The notes under the pieces are model-generated. The model was given only the letters and a program-made list of their open reading frames with translations. It ran no database searches and was not told the origin of the DNA. The position numbers and the translations under genes were made by a program. Of a stretch of 64,000 nt of DNA, positions 46,534 to 55,245 are shown in pieces. The stretch covers positions 2,037,501-2,101,500 of the forward strand of contig NZ_CP025116.1 in the NCBI RefSeq assembly GCF_002831625.1, written 5' to 3'. The stretch comes from Nonlabens sp. MB-3u-79. GTDB taxonomy: Bacteria; Bacteroidota; Bacteroidia; Flavobacteriales; Flavobacteriaceae. How positions within the stretch are numbered: the stretch's first letter is position 1; each line of letters begins with the position of its first letter.

Positions 46534-46995
46534 ATGAATTGGTTGGTGCTCTACACAAAACCAAAAAATGAAGTAAAAGTAGCGCAAGGCCTAGCCACTG
46601 CTGGTATTAACGTTTATTGCCCTATGCTTACTACTGTAAAGCAATGGAGTGACCGGAAAAAAAAAGTTTCGTTGCCACTTTTTGCTTCTTATGTATTTGT
46701 GCAAGTGACTGAGTCGCAAAGATCATCTGTTTTCGATATACCAGGCGTAGTACGCTACTTATTTTGGTTAGGAAAACCTGCCATTGTAAGAGAAGAGGAA
46801 ATCAATGCAATAAAAGAATTGCTTAGCGAAAACAGCTATAAAGAAGTACGCGTTGCGTCTCTAGAACCGGGCGACAGCCTGATTCTAAAAGAAGGTGTTT
46901 TTAAAGGGCAAACAGCAACTTTTAAAGAACAAAAAGGAAACCAAACCATTCTTATTTTAAGTGGTTTCGGGACAAAACTTATTCTAAATAAATAG
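46534..46995 (+). CDS. UpxY-family transcription antiterminator (NusG-like)
   Basis: 153-residue NusG paralogue. NGN domain at the N-terminus (NWLVLYTKPKNEVKVAQGL, INVYCPMLTTVKQWSDRKKKVSLPLFASYVFVQV, IPGVVRYLFWLGKPAIV). A C-terminal KOW-type domain (LEPGDSLILKEGVFKGQTATFKEQKGNQTILIL). In Bacteroides, UpxY proteins are encoded first in each capsule operon and prevent premature termination in the leader. Here it sits 9 kb inside the cluster, after broken gene copies and before wecB-wecC-neu. This implies that a separate operon begins at this point. Confidence 0.92.
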   Translation: MNWLVLYTKPKNEVKVAQGLATAGINVYCPMLTTVKQWSDRKKKVSLPLFASYVFVQVTESQRSSVFDIPGVVRYLFWLGKPAIVREEEINAIKELLSENSYKEVRVASLEPGDSLILKEGVFKGQTATFKEQKGNQTILILSGFGTKLILNK

Positions 46996-47025
46996 TTAAG
47001 AATATACCAATTAAAGAGTGAAACA

Positions 47026-47217
47026 ATGAAAATATCAGTTATAGCTACTGCTGGGTTTCTAAGCTTCAATTTGGTAGATCTTTTTTTACATAAAGAATAT
47101 AAAGTAGTAGGCTTGGATAATTTCTCGACCATTCACCTTCATAACACAGCCCCATTAGAAAAACTTGAGTTTTTCACTTTTATTAAAGCCGACATGAAAG
47201 CACAATCAAAGTTATAA
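47026..47217 (+). pseudogene. stub of a nucleotide-sugar 4-epimerase
   Basis: 63 codons resembling the first ~60 residues of the epimerase at 40187: YKVVGLDNFSTIH against YDVVGLDNFSTGH, and FLSFNLVDLFLHKEY against FIGSNLADYFVGKEY. The glycine-rich NAD loop TGAAGFIG has become IATAGFLS, so the cofactor site is lost, and the frame stops early. It sits between the UpxY gene and wecB, 8 nt before the wecB ATG. It looks like a leftover of recombination rather than a working protein. Confidence 0.8.
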
Positions 47218-47225
47218 TTCAACCG

Positions 47226-48341
47226 ATGAAAAAGATTTTACTTGTTTTTGGAACCAGACCCGAAGCCATAAAAATGGCACCATTGGTTCAAGAATTTCAA
47301 AAAAACCCTCTAGATTTTGAAACCAAAGTCTGCGTAACTGCCCAACACAGGGAAATGTTAGATCAAGTTCTTGATTTTTTCAATATCACTCCAGATTTCG
47401 ATTTGGACCTTATGAAACCAGGTCAAAATTTATATTCTTTAACCGCAGACATTATTACAGGAATGAAACCTGTTTTAGAAGAATTTAATCCAGATTATGT
47501 TTTTGTACATGGTGATACCTCTACCACCATGGCTACCAGTATTGCTGCTTTTTACAACCAGTCCAAAGTATGTCATGTAGAAGCAGGATTGCGTACCGAT
47601 GACAAATGGTCTCCATTTCCTGAGGAAGTGAATAGACAAGTGACCGGTAGAATAGCAGACTTTCATTTTGCTCCTACCACTACTTCTAGAGATAATTTAT
47701 TAAAGGAGAATATACCAGAGAATCAAATTGTAGTTACTGGTAATACGGTTATTGATGCCTTGTTAGCTAGTGTAAAAAAGGTAGAAGAAAAGCCTTCTGC
47801 ATTTGTGAACTCCATGAGTGAGTCCTTAGGGGATCACGAGATGATTCTAGTAACAGGACATAGAAGAGAGAATCACGGTAAAGGTTTTGAAGATATATGT
47901 CAAGCTTTGAAAGAGATTGCTGAAGCGAAGCCAAATTTTAAAATTGTATATCCCGTTCATTTGAACCCTAAGGTACAAGAACCGGTAAATAGAATACTTA
48001 AGGATGTTGATAATATCATACTTATAGCCCCTTTAGCTTATCAAGATTTTATTTGGATGATGAACCGCAGTAGGATCATTATCACTGATAGTGGTGGAGT
48101 GCAAGAAGAGGCCCCTAGTTTAGGTAAGCCTGTCTTAGTCATGCGCGATACTACAGAACGACCAGAAGCAGTAGAAGCAGGCACTGTTATATTGGTTGGA
48201 ACAGATAAAGATAGGATCGTTTCAGAAGCCTTAGAGCTGATCAATAATAAGGAACGATTTGATCAAATGAGTCAACTTCATAATCCTTACGGAGATGGAA
48301 GTGCCTGTAAGCGCATCGTTAACATTATAAAAAATACATAA
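47226..48341 (+). CDS. wecB: UDP-N-acetylglucosamine 2-epimerase (non-hydrolysing)
   Basis: Interconverts UDP-GlcNAc and UDP-ManNAc in the cytoplasm. 371 residues, full length: [16 protein letters not shown] at the N-terminus, [54 protein letters not shown], and [27 protein letters not shown]. All catalytic regions are present, in contrast to the truncated paralogue at 43965. The stop abuts wecC, which oxidises its product. Confidence 0.96.
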   Translation: MKKILLVFGTRPEAIKMAPLVQEFQKNPLDFETKVCVTAQHREMLDQVLDFFNITPDFDLDLMKPGQNLYSLTADIITGMKPVLEEFNPDYVFVHGDTSTTMATSIAAFYNQSKVCHVEAGLRTDDKWSPFPEEVNRQVTGRIADFHFAPTTTSRDNLLKENIPENQIVVTGNTVIDALLASVKKVEEKPSAFVNSMSESLGDHEMILVTGHRRENHGKGFEDICQALKEIAEAKPNFKIVYPVHLNPKVQEPVNRILKDVDNIILIAPLAYQDFIWMMNRSRIIITDSGGVQEEAPSLGKPVLVMRDTTERPEAVEAGTVILVGTDKDRIVSEALELINNKERFDQMSQLHNPYGDGSACKRIVNIIKNT

Positions 48342-49556
48342 ATGAGTCACCAACCAGAAGTTGTCATGATAGGTTTAGGTTATATAGGCCTACCTACAGC
48401 AGCATTAATAGCATCAAATAATGTCCATGTGCATGGAGTAGATATCAATCAAAAGGTAGTCGATACCATCAATGCTGGTAAAATTCATATCGTAGAGCCA
48501 TCTTTAGGAGGGGCTGTTGCTGCTGCGGTTAAAGATGGTTACTTGAAAGCTGCTACTAAAGCGGTAGTAGCTAATAATTACCTTATTGTGGTTCCTACTC
48601 CTTTTAAAGATAAACATGAGCCAGATATTTCTTTTGTGGAAGCAGCTACCAAAGGAATTATACCTCTTCTTAAAAAAGGAGATTTATATATTATTGAGTC
48701 GACCTCTCCTGTTGGTACAACAGAAAAAATGATGGAATTGATCTATACAGAACGTCCAGAATTAAAAGATCAAATACACATCGCATATTGTCCTGAAAGA
48801 GTGCTTCCAGGTAATGTGATGCATGAATTAGTACATAACGATCGAGTTATAGGAGGAGTGAATGAAGCGAGTACTCAAAAGGCGCTTTCTTTTTATTCTA
48901 AATACGTTAAAGGAGATTTACACGCTACCAACGCTAGAACTGCTGAAATGTGCAAGCTGGTAGAAAACTCTTCTAGAGATGTACAAATTGCATTTGCCAA
49001 TGAGCTATCGCTGATTTGTGATAAAGCAAACATTAATGTGTGGGAATTGATAGAACTAGCCAACAAACATCCGAGAGTAACCATTTTGCAGCCAGGCTGT
49101 GGAGTAGGTGGTCACTGTATTGCAGTAGACCCTTATTTTATTGTCTCTGATTATCCAATGGAATCAAAAATAATAGGTACTGCGAGAGAAGTAAATAATT
49201 ACAAATCTTTTTGGTGTGCTGAAAAAATTCAAACAGAAAAATTAAAGTTTGAGTTAAAACATGGTAGGAAACCCAAAATTGCTCTTATGGGTTTAGCTTT
49301 TAAACCGAACATAGATGACTTAAGAGAATCTCCTGCTAAATATATTGTGAATAAGGTTTTACAGAATGATAATAATGGAGAATATTATATTGTAGAACCA
49401 AATATAAAAGAGCATAATGTATTTAAAATAACTGATTACAAACATGCAATTGAAAAGACAGATATTCTAGTTTTTTTAGTAGCCCATGATGAATTTAAAA
49501 ACTTAGAATACGATTCTAGTAAGGTTGTTTTAGATTTTTGTGGTATTAATAAATAA
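48342..49556 (+). CDS. wecC: UDP-N-acetyl-D-mannosamine dehydrogenase
   Basis: Oxidises UDP-ManNAc to UDP-ManNAcA with NAD, using the product of the gene directly upstream. 404 residues: MIGLGYIGLPTAALIAS at the N-terminus, VPTPFKDKHEPDISFV, ESTSPVGTTEKMMEL, CPERVLPGNVMHELVHNDRVIGG (characteristic of WecC), catalytic Cys in GCGVGGHCIAVDPYF, and GLAFKPNIDDLRESPA. The start follows the wecB stop with no gap. AT content rises towards its 3' end, where the neu cassette begins. Confidence 0.95.
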   Translation: MSHQPEVVMIGLGYIGLPTAALIASNNVHVHGVDINQKVVDTINAGKIHIVEPSLGGAVAAAVKDGYLKAATKAVVANNYLIVVPTPFKDKHEPDISFVEAATKGIIPLLKKGDLYIIESTSPVGTTEKMMELIYTERPELKDQIHIAYCPERVLPGNVMHELVHNDRVIGGVNEASTQKALSFYSKYVKGDLHATNARTAEMCKLVENSSRDVQIAFANELSLICDKANINVWELIELANKHPRVTILQPGCGVGGHCIAVDPYFIVSDYPMESKIIGTAREVNNYKSFWCAEKIQTEKLKFELKHGRKPKIALMGLAFKPNIDDLRESPAKYIVNKVLQNDNNGEYYIVEPNIKEHNVFKITDYKHAIEKTDILVFLVAHDEFKNLEYDSSKVVLDFCGINK

Positions 49557-49559
49557 GAT

Positions 49560-50561
49560 ATGGATATAATTGCAGAAATTGGTCAAGCTCACGAAGGTAG
49601 CTTAGGAATAGCGCATTCTTATATAGATGCTTTAGCATTAACAGGCGTTACAGCAGTAAAATTTCAAACACATATTGCAGAGGCAGAAAGCTCTGAATTT
49701 GAAGACTTTAGAGTTAAATTTAGTTATGAAGATAAAACTAGATTTGATTATTGGAAACGAATGGAATTTACAACTGAACAATGGGCTGGTTTAAAAAAAC
49801 ATTGTGAAGATAAAAACCTTGAGTTTATTTCTTCTCCATTTAGTAATAAAGCAGTTGATTTACTTGAAAAAATTGGAGTGCAAAGATATAAAATTGGCTC
49901 TGGTGAAGTAAGTAACTACTTAATGCTAGAAAAAATTATTAAAACAGGAAAACCTATTCTTTTATCATCTGGAATGAGCTCTTACGATGAGTTAGATAAG
50001 ACAGTAGCTTTCATAAATAATAAAGGTAACAACCTTTCCATTTTTCAATGTACTACAAGTTATCCTTCTATTTCTGGCGAGTGGGGTCTTAATTTAATAC
50101 CAAGTTTTATAAATAAATACAATGTTCCAATTGGTTTTTCTGACCATAGTGGGGATATTTATGCGTGTTTAGCAGCAACAACTTTAGGAGCATCCCTTTT
50201 AGAATTTCATGTTGTTTTTGATAAGCAAATGTTTGGTCCGGATGCAAATTCTTCATTAACGATTTCTGAAATAAAAAAATTAACCAATGGTGTTATTCAA
50301 ATCTCTAATGATTTAAAGAGTAACTCAAATTTCAAACGAGATAATTCTAAATTTGCCGATTTAAAAACAATTTTTGAAAAATCATTAGCAGTTAATAAAG
50401 ATCTAAAATCTGGGAATATTATTACTTTTGATGATTTAGAGGCAAAAAAACCTTCAACTATGGGTATTACTGCTAAAGAATTTGAATCTATAGTTGGTAG
50501 AAAACTAAAGACAGATTTAAATAAGTGGGATTTTATTCAAAAAAATAATTTACAAGATTAA
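49560..50561 (+). CDS. neuB: N-acetylneuraminate synthase-family protein
   Basis: Condenses an N-acetylhexosamine (ManNAc for true NeuB) with phosphoenolpyruvate to make a nine-carbon sialic-acid-like sugar. 333 residues. The NeuB TIM barrel starts AEIGQAHEGSLGIAHSYIDA, then VKFQTHIAE, YKIGSGEVSNYLMLEKI, ILLSSGMSSYDE, QCTTSYPS, GFSDHSGDIYACLAAT, and EFHVVFDK. A C-terminal SAF (antifreeze-like) domain contains KSLAVNKDLKSGNIITFDDLEAKKP. Whether the product is Neu5Ac or a di-N-acetylated relative is not settled. The NeuC next to it favours Neu5Ac-type or legionaminic-type chemistry. Confidence 0.93.
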   Translation: MDIIAEIGQAHEGSLGIAHSYIDALALTGVTAVKFQTHIAEAESSEFEDFRVKFSYEDKTRFDYWKRMEFTTEQWAGLKKHCEDKNLEFISSPFSNKAVDLLEKIGVQRYKIGSGEVSNYLMLEKIIKTGKPILLSSGMSSYDELDKTVAFINNKGNNLSIFQCTTSYPSISGEWGLNLIPSFINKYNVPIGFSDHSGDIYACLAATTLGASLLEFHVVFDKQMFGPDANSSLTISEIKKLTNGVIQISNDLKSNSNFKRDNSKFADLKTIFEKSLAVNKDLKSGNIITFDDLEAKKPSTMGITAKEFESIVGRKLKTDLNKWDFIQKNNLQD

Positions 50562-51721
50562 TGCAAGTTAAAAGAAAAATATGTGTAGTTGTTACAGCAA
50601 GGCCATCTTACAGCAGAGTGAAAACATTACTAACTGCTATTGAAAATCATAATGATTTGGAGTTAAAGCTTGTTGTAGCTGGTTCTGCTTTGTTAGAGCT
50701 TTATGGTAATGCAGTACAAGTTATAGAAAATGATGGTTTTAAAATTGATGCTAAAGTTTACAATGTATTAGTTGTAGAAAATGAAACTGCTATGGCTAAA
50801 ACTACAAGTATGGCAATTATGGAATTATCTAATGTTTTCTATAATATGAAGCCAGATGCTATTTTAACGATTGCAGATAGGTACGAAACTATTGGAACTT
50901 CAATTGCAGCTGCTTATCAAAATATTCCTCTTATTCATCTTCAAGGTGGCGAAGTAACAGGGAATATTGATGAAAAGGTAAGACATGCAAATACTAAGTT
51001 AGCAGATATTCATTTTGTTTCATCTTTACCTTCTATGGTTAGAGTCCTAAAAATGGGGGAAAATCCAAAATTTGTTTTTAATACCGGATGTCCATCGTTG
51101 GATTTAGCAGCGGAAATTTTAGATAATCCGGATTTAGATTTTGATCCGATAAAAAAATATGGTGGCGTAGGTGCAGACTTAGATATAAGTAACGGATATT
51201 TAATAGTTATGCAACATCCAGAAACAAATGAGTACAAAAATGCAAGAAAACACATTGTTGAAACACTAGAAGTAATCCGAGAACTAAAAATACCAACGTT
51301 ATGGTTTTGGCCAAATGTTGATGCAGGTTCAGATGCGACTTCTTCTGGAATACGTCATTATAGAGAGACTTATGATTTAAGTCATGTTCATTTCTTTAAA
51401 AATATGGCTCCCATGGATTTTTTGAGGTTGCTATATAATTCCAAAGGATTGATAGGGAATTCTAGTGCAGGAATCAGAGAATGTGCATTTTTAGGAGTAC
51501 ACGCTGTAAATATTGGCAAGCGTCAAGAAGGCAGAGATAGAGGGAAGAATGTAATTGATGCAGATTATAATAGAAAAGAAATAAAACAAGCTATTTTAAA
51601 ACAAATTAATTCTGAACTTCCTGAAAGAGATTTTATCTATGGAAAAGGAGATTCAGGAGTGAAAATCGCAAATATCTTGGCAGAAATTGAATTACCTTAT
51701 TCAAAAATTTTACAGTATTAA
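50561..51721 (+). CDS. neuC: hydrolysing UDP-GlcNAc 2-epimerase (NeuC/LegG-like)
   Basis: 386 residues, related to WecB but of the hydrolysing type that releases UDP and free ManNAc (or a diacetyl relative) for NeuB. Motifs: VVVTARPSYSRVKTLLTAI, ILTIADRYETIGTSIAAAYQNIPLIHLQGGEVTGNIDEKVRHA, VMQHPETNEYKNARKHI, LIGNSSAGIRECAFLGVHAVNIGKRQEGRDRGKNV. Its start overlaps the neuB stop by one base (TAATG). LegG acts on UDP-diNAc-bacillosamine and has the same fold. The bacillosamine-making genes are not seen in the window. Confidence 0.92.
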   Translation: MQVKRKICVVVTARPSYSRVKTLLTAIENHNDLELKLVVAGSALLELYGNAVQVIENDGFKIDAKVYNVLVVENETAMAKTTSMAIMELSNVFYNMKPDAILTIADRYETIGTSIAAAYQNIPLIHLQGGEVTGNIDEKVRHANTKLADIHFVSSLPSMVRVLKMGENPKFVFNTGCPSLDLAAEILDNPDLDFDPIKKYGGVGADLDISNGYLIVMQHPETNEYKNARKHIVETLEVIRELKIPTLWFWPNVDAGSDATSSGIRHYRETYDLSHVHFFKNMAPMDFLRLLYNSKGLIGNSSAGIRECAFLGVHAVNIGKRQEGRDRGKNVIDADYNRKEIKQAILKQINSELPERDFIYGKGDSGVKIANILAEIELPYSKILQY

Positions 51722-51735
51722 CGATAAAAAGAGTT

Positions 51736-52437
51736 ATGAATATATTGGGTATTATTCCAGCACGAGGAGGCTCTAAAGGAGTTCCTTATAAAAATATAAA
51801 AGAATTAAACGGAAAACCCCTTATTCAATACACTTCAGAAATTGCTTTAAAATCTAAATATTTAGACAGGGTTATTGTTAGTACCGATGATGATAAGATA
51901 GCTGAAGTTTCTAAATCACTAGGATTAGAAGTGCCTTTTATGAGACCTGATAATTTAGCTCAAGATATAAGTCCTACACTTCCAGTGATAAAGCATGCTT
52001 TAACTTTCTATAAAAATTTAGGTATAGAATTTGATGCCATATGTTTATTACAAGTTACATCCCCAATTAGAACTCTCGATTTTCTGAATAACTGTTTAGA
52101 AAAATTTATAGCAACGGATTCAGATTCTTTAATATCTGTTTTAAATGTTCCTCATCACTTAAATCCGCATTGGACTTTTAAAGAAAATGAGAATGGGAAT
52201 TTATCAATCTCTACAGGAGAAAAAAATATTATTCCTAGAAGGCAAGATTTACCAAATGCGTATTATAGAGATGGCAGTGTTTATATAATAAAAACTGATG
52301 TTATACTTAATCAGAACTCTTTATATGGTGATAAAACGTCTTACTTTGTTAATCCTACAAAGAATAATGTAAATATAGATACTTTAGAAGATTGGAAAAA
52401 TGCAGAAATAATCTTTAGACAAAAATATGAAAACTAA
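51736..52437 (+). CDS. neuA: acylneuraminate cytidylyltransferase
   Basis: Activates the nonulosonate to its CMP form. 233 residues: nucleotide-binding start IIPARGGSKGVPYKNIKELNGKPLIQYTSEIA, VSTDDDKIAEVSKSLG, LLQVTSPIRTLDFL, LPNAYYRDGSVYIIKTDV and NIDTLEDWKNAE. It completes the neuBCA set needed for CMP-sialic-acid-type donors. It overlaps the next gene by 11 nt, so that protein is probably made together with it. Confidence 0.95.
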   Translation: MNILGIIPARGGSKGVPYKNIKELNGKPLIQYTSEIALKSKYLDRVIVSTDDDKIAEVSKSLGLEVPFMRPDNLAQDISPTLPVIKHALTFYKNLGIEFDAICLLQVTSPIRTLDFLNNCLEKFIATDSDSLISVLNVPHHLNPHWTFKENENGNLSISTGEKNIIPRRQDLPNAYYRDGSVYIIKTDVILNQNSLYGDKTSYFVNPTKNNVNIDTLEDWKNAEIIFRQKYEN

Positions 52438-53653
52438 AATAGCATTTTATTGTGATCATGCATTTGGTCTTTATGATATTCTACCATTATTCGAAGAGTA
52501 TAGATATAAAAAAAATGATGTTTATATTATAACAAGAAGTAAATATTATTTAACTGTTAAGGAAAAATTTAATGTTAAAGATGAAAATATTATATTTATA
52601 AACGATTATAATAGTCCATTAGGAGTTTTTTTTACAGAGTGGTTTAAATTATTATGCGTTAACGAAAATTTTTCTGAATTTTATCAGCAGAGAAAAAAAA
52701 TAAAATTTTCTGGGTTTAAGCAAAAAGTATCTAATTCCTTTAAATTATTTAATTTAAAAAATAGTAAAGTAAATAAAACCTACAGTATACTTATAAACTT
52801 TCTTTATAGGGTATCCTTAATTAAATCATTTCCAATAAATTTTGACAAAATATATTTGGTGACAAAAGTGTTTAATCCATATTTAATTACACCATTTGAG
52901 GACAAAGTTCATTTAATTATAGAGAGTTGGGACCATCCTGCAAAAGAACCATTTTTACTAAATCCAAAAAAAGTTGAAACTTGGAATGATTCTTTAATTG
53001 AAGAATTAGAACAATATCAATTTTATAAAAAACCGATTAAAGGAAAACCTTTAAAGTTTAGATATATTGAAGAATATAACAAGGGTTTTGATGAAAAAAT
53101 ACTGAATAAAGAAGAGTTAGAAGATGTTTTGTTTATAAAAAATAATGATGTCGCAATTTATCCCATGTGCACTTCTTCTAGTTATTTTGCGTTTTCTGAA
53201 GAATTACGTTTTGTTAGAGATTTAGCATTAAAGTTAAATAGAGAAGATGTTCAACTCTACATTAGACCATACCCTCTGGCGCCATACAAAGATGTTTTAG
53301 CTTTACAAGAAATTCAAAATGTTAAAGTTGGTATTGGTAATAAAATTACAGATGGATTAGAGGTTTTTAGTAAAGCCCATATGTTGCATAAGTATTTAAT
53401 TAATAAATATGCTAAATATGTAATAAATTTAGGAACAACTTTTGTTTTTGATGCAGCTTTGGTGAACTCTAAATGCAAAATTATTCAGATTAAAATCGAT
53501 ATTAATACTTACGGAGATTTAGGGAAATATTCTAGAGGGGTACATATCACTAAATATTTACATACAAAAGATGCCTATGAATTTAAAGATTTAGAAATTA
53601 ATAAAGCTAATTCATCTTTTAAAGAATATTTAATTAATTGGTTAAATCATTAA
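52427..53653 (+). CDS. unrecognised protein, candidate nonulosonate (sialic-acid-like) transferase
   Basis: 408 residues, not assigned to a family. No signal peptide or membrane segment. It begins IAFYCDHAFGLYDILPLFEEY. The second half has alternating strands and helices like a GT-B or polysialyltransferase-type fold (NNDVAIYPMCTSSSYFAFSEE, VQLYIRPYPLAPYKDVLALQEI, AKYVINLGTTFVFDAALVNSKCKIIQIKI). The last segment resembles the donor-side strand-helix seen in capsule transferases that scan for a fixed object in a list. The start lies inside neuA (11-nt overlap), which argues for a function tied to CMP-sugar use. Its DNA is among the most AT-rich in the window. The transferase role is inference from position. 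Confidence 0.6.
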   Translation: MKTKIAFYCDHAFGLYDILPLFEEYRYKKNDVYIITRSKYYLTVKEKFNVKDENIIFINDYNSPLGVFFTEWFKLLCVNENFSEFYQQRKKIKFSGFKQKVSNSFKLFNLKNSKVNKTYSILINFLYRVSLIKSFPINFDKIYLVTKVFNPYLITPFEDKVHLIIESWDHPAKEPFLLNPKKVETWNDSLIEELEQYQFYKKPIKGKPLKFRYIEEYNKGFDEKILNKEELEDVLFIKNNDVAIYPMCTSSSYFAFSEELRFVRDLALKLNREDVQLYIRPYPLAPYKDVLALQEIQNVKVGIGNKITDGLEVFSKAHMLHKYLINKYAKYVINLGTTFVFDAALVNSKCKIIQIKIDINTYGDLGKYSRGVHITKYLHTKDAYEFKDLEINKANSSFKEYLINWLNH

Positions 53654-55129
53654 ATGAAAGTACTATTAAAACTTTTCTCTTTGAAATTTCTTGCAGCCAT
53701 ACTAGGCGTGACCTTTTCGATATTGCAGATACGTTATTTTGGAGCTTCTCGATTGATAGAAATTTACTTTGCTGCTCAGAGTCTAGTTTATATTGTGACT
53801 TCATTGACTCAAAGTGGACAACTTTCTGAAATATTTTTGCCAGTATATCATCAGCTCAATGCAATCAAAGCCAGAATGGGATTCAAGGCACTCAACTTGA
53901 TCCTATCGCGCATGTTGATTTTTGGTCTACTATTAACGGTTGCAGTTTTCTTTTTGACACCATATATCATTCAATTGACCGTTCCTGGATTTGAACCGAG
54001 TGATCAAGAATTTGCTACTCTGATTTTTAGAGTATTATTACCTTACTTATTGCTTCAAATCATCAACTCATTCTTTATCAATATCTTGAATGCTGAAGAG
54101 AAATTTGGTCGTGCAGAGTTACTAGGTCTTATAAATAGTGCACTCAACGTTCTTTCTTTAATTGTCTTTTTCCCTTACTTGGGTATTTGGGCGCTTGTCG
54201 TTTCCTTATTGTTAGGTAAATGTATTGAATTTTTATTTTATTTAGTACAGTTGGCAAAGTTAGGTTACAAGCCAGCTTTTATCTGGAGACTTGAAGGGTT
54301 TGATCATACAGAATTCTTTAAGGCCGCGAGAAGCACTGTAGGCTATGCAGTTTCAACCCAAACATATACGATGGTGCTAACCGCAAGTATTTCTTATTTA
54401 CCAGAAGGTAGTTTTGCTATTTTCAAATATTTACAGAATCTATCTAGTAAGATTCAGAATCTGGTTGTACAGCCTTTTGTGACAATCTTCTTTACACTCT
54501 ACAGTAAGTCCCTTGATTCTATGGACTATTTAAATGATCTGTTCCAGAAAAACATGAAAAGTCTACTGGCGATCAATGCATTTTTAATTATTTCCATATA
54601 TCTCTTAGGAGAACAAGCGATCGAAGTAATTTGGGGTGGCGATAAATTTCAGGGTGATGATGTACAGCTGGCATATAACTTTTTTCAATTTAATGCCATT
54701 GCTATTTTAATAGGATCTATTAATTTGATGTATAGAAAAATGAGTGTTGCTGACGGTAAAGGAAAAATGTTGTATAGATACTGGACGGTTTCTCAGCTTC
54801 TAAGCGCTTTGTTTTCGTATCTATTAATATATCTTTTTGACATCAATGGTCTGTTGTTCGTAATACCTATGAATGTATTGCTGCTAACAATTGCGACATA
54901 CATTGTTTATAAAAAAGATTCCATAATTCTAAACTTTAATTATTTTGATAGAGATATCTTAATATTATCAGCATTGGTATTTGTAGCCATATTTATTCAA
55001 TTTTACTTTGAATTTGAGGCGAAATTTTCACTCGAATTTTTTATCCGCATATTTATAACTACGTTATTGTGTTCCTACCCTATTTATCTTGCAATAAAAA
55101 CATATAGAAAAGTGTTCGTCAGATTTTAA
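53654..55129 (+). CDS. MVF/MATE-type polysaccharide flippase
   Basis: 491 residues with about 12-14 membrane helices and no large soluble domain. N-terminal LFSLKFLAAILGVTFSILQIRYFGASRLIEIYFAAQSL resembles MurJ and Wzx proteins that flip lipid-linked oligosaccharides across the inner membrane. A charged residue pattern between helices (QNLSSKIQNLVVQPFVTIFFTLYSKSL) is also MurJ-like. It abuts the previous gene but its base composition returns to that of the chromosome. It would export the repeat unit made by this locus. A true MurJ role in lipid II export is possible but less likely in this context. Confidence 0.85.
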   Translation: MKVLLKLFSLKFLAAILGVTFSILQIRYFGASRLIEIYFAAQSLVYIVTSLTQSGQLSEIFLPVYHQLNAIKARMGFKALNLILSRMLIFGLLLTVAVFFLTPYIIQLTVPGFEPSDQEFATLIFRVLLPYLLLQIINSFFINILNAEEKFGRAELLGLINSALNVLSLIVFFPYLGIWALVVSLLLGKCIEFLFYLVQLAKLGYKPAFIWRLEGFDHTEFFKAARSTVGYAVSTQTYTMVLTASISYLPEGSFAIFKYLQNLSSKIQNLVVQPFVTIFFTLYSKSLDSMDYLNDLFQKNMKSLLAINAFLIISIYLLGEQAIEVIWGGDKFQGDDVQLAYNFFQFNAIAILIGSINLMYRKMSVADGKGKMLYRYWTVSQLLSALFSYLLIYLFDINGLLFVIPMNVLLLTIATYIVYKKDSIILNFNYFDRDILILSALVFVAIFIQFYFEFEAKFSLEFFIRIFITTLLCSYPIYLAIKTYRKVFVRF

Positions 55130-55155
55130 TTTATTGCTGGTATTCAGGATGGTTC

Positions 55156-55169
55156 ACTTTCGCGAAAGC
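55156..55169. repeat. near-perfect palindrome copy
   Basis: ACTTTCGCGAAAGC, one base different from the 14-bp core, in the 116-bp gap after the flippase gene. Confidence 0.75.
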
Positions 55170-55214
55170 AATAACTACATCAACCTAACGTATACTATAA
55201 AGTACAGATATCAT

Positions 55215-55222
55215 TACATTTG
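55215..55222 (+). promoter_or_regulatory. -7 box upstream of the first acyltransferase
   Basis: TACATTTG matches TAnnTTTG, 24 nt before the ATG at 55246. It marks a possible restart of transcription after the flippase gene. Confidence 0.5.
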
Positions 55223-55245
55223 TAACGCTTGCGGTCAACCTAATA

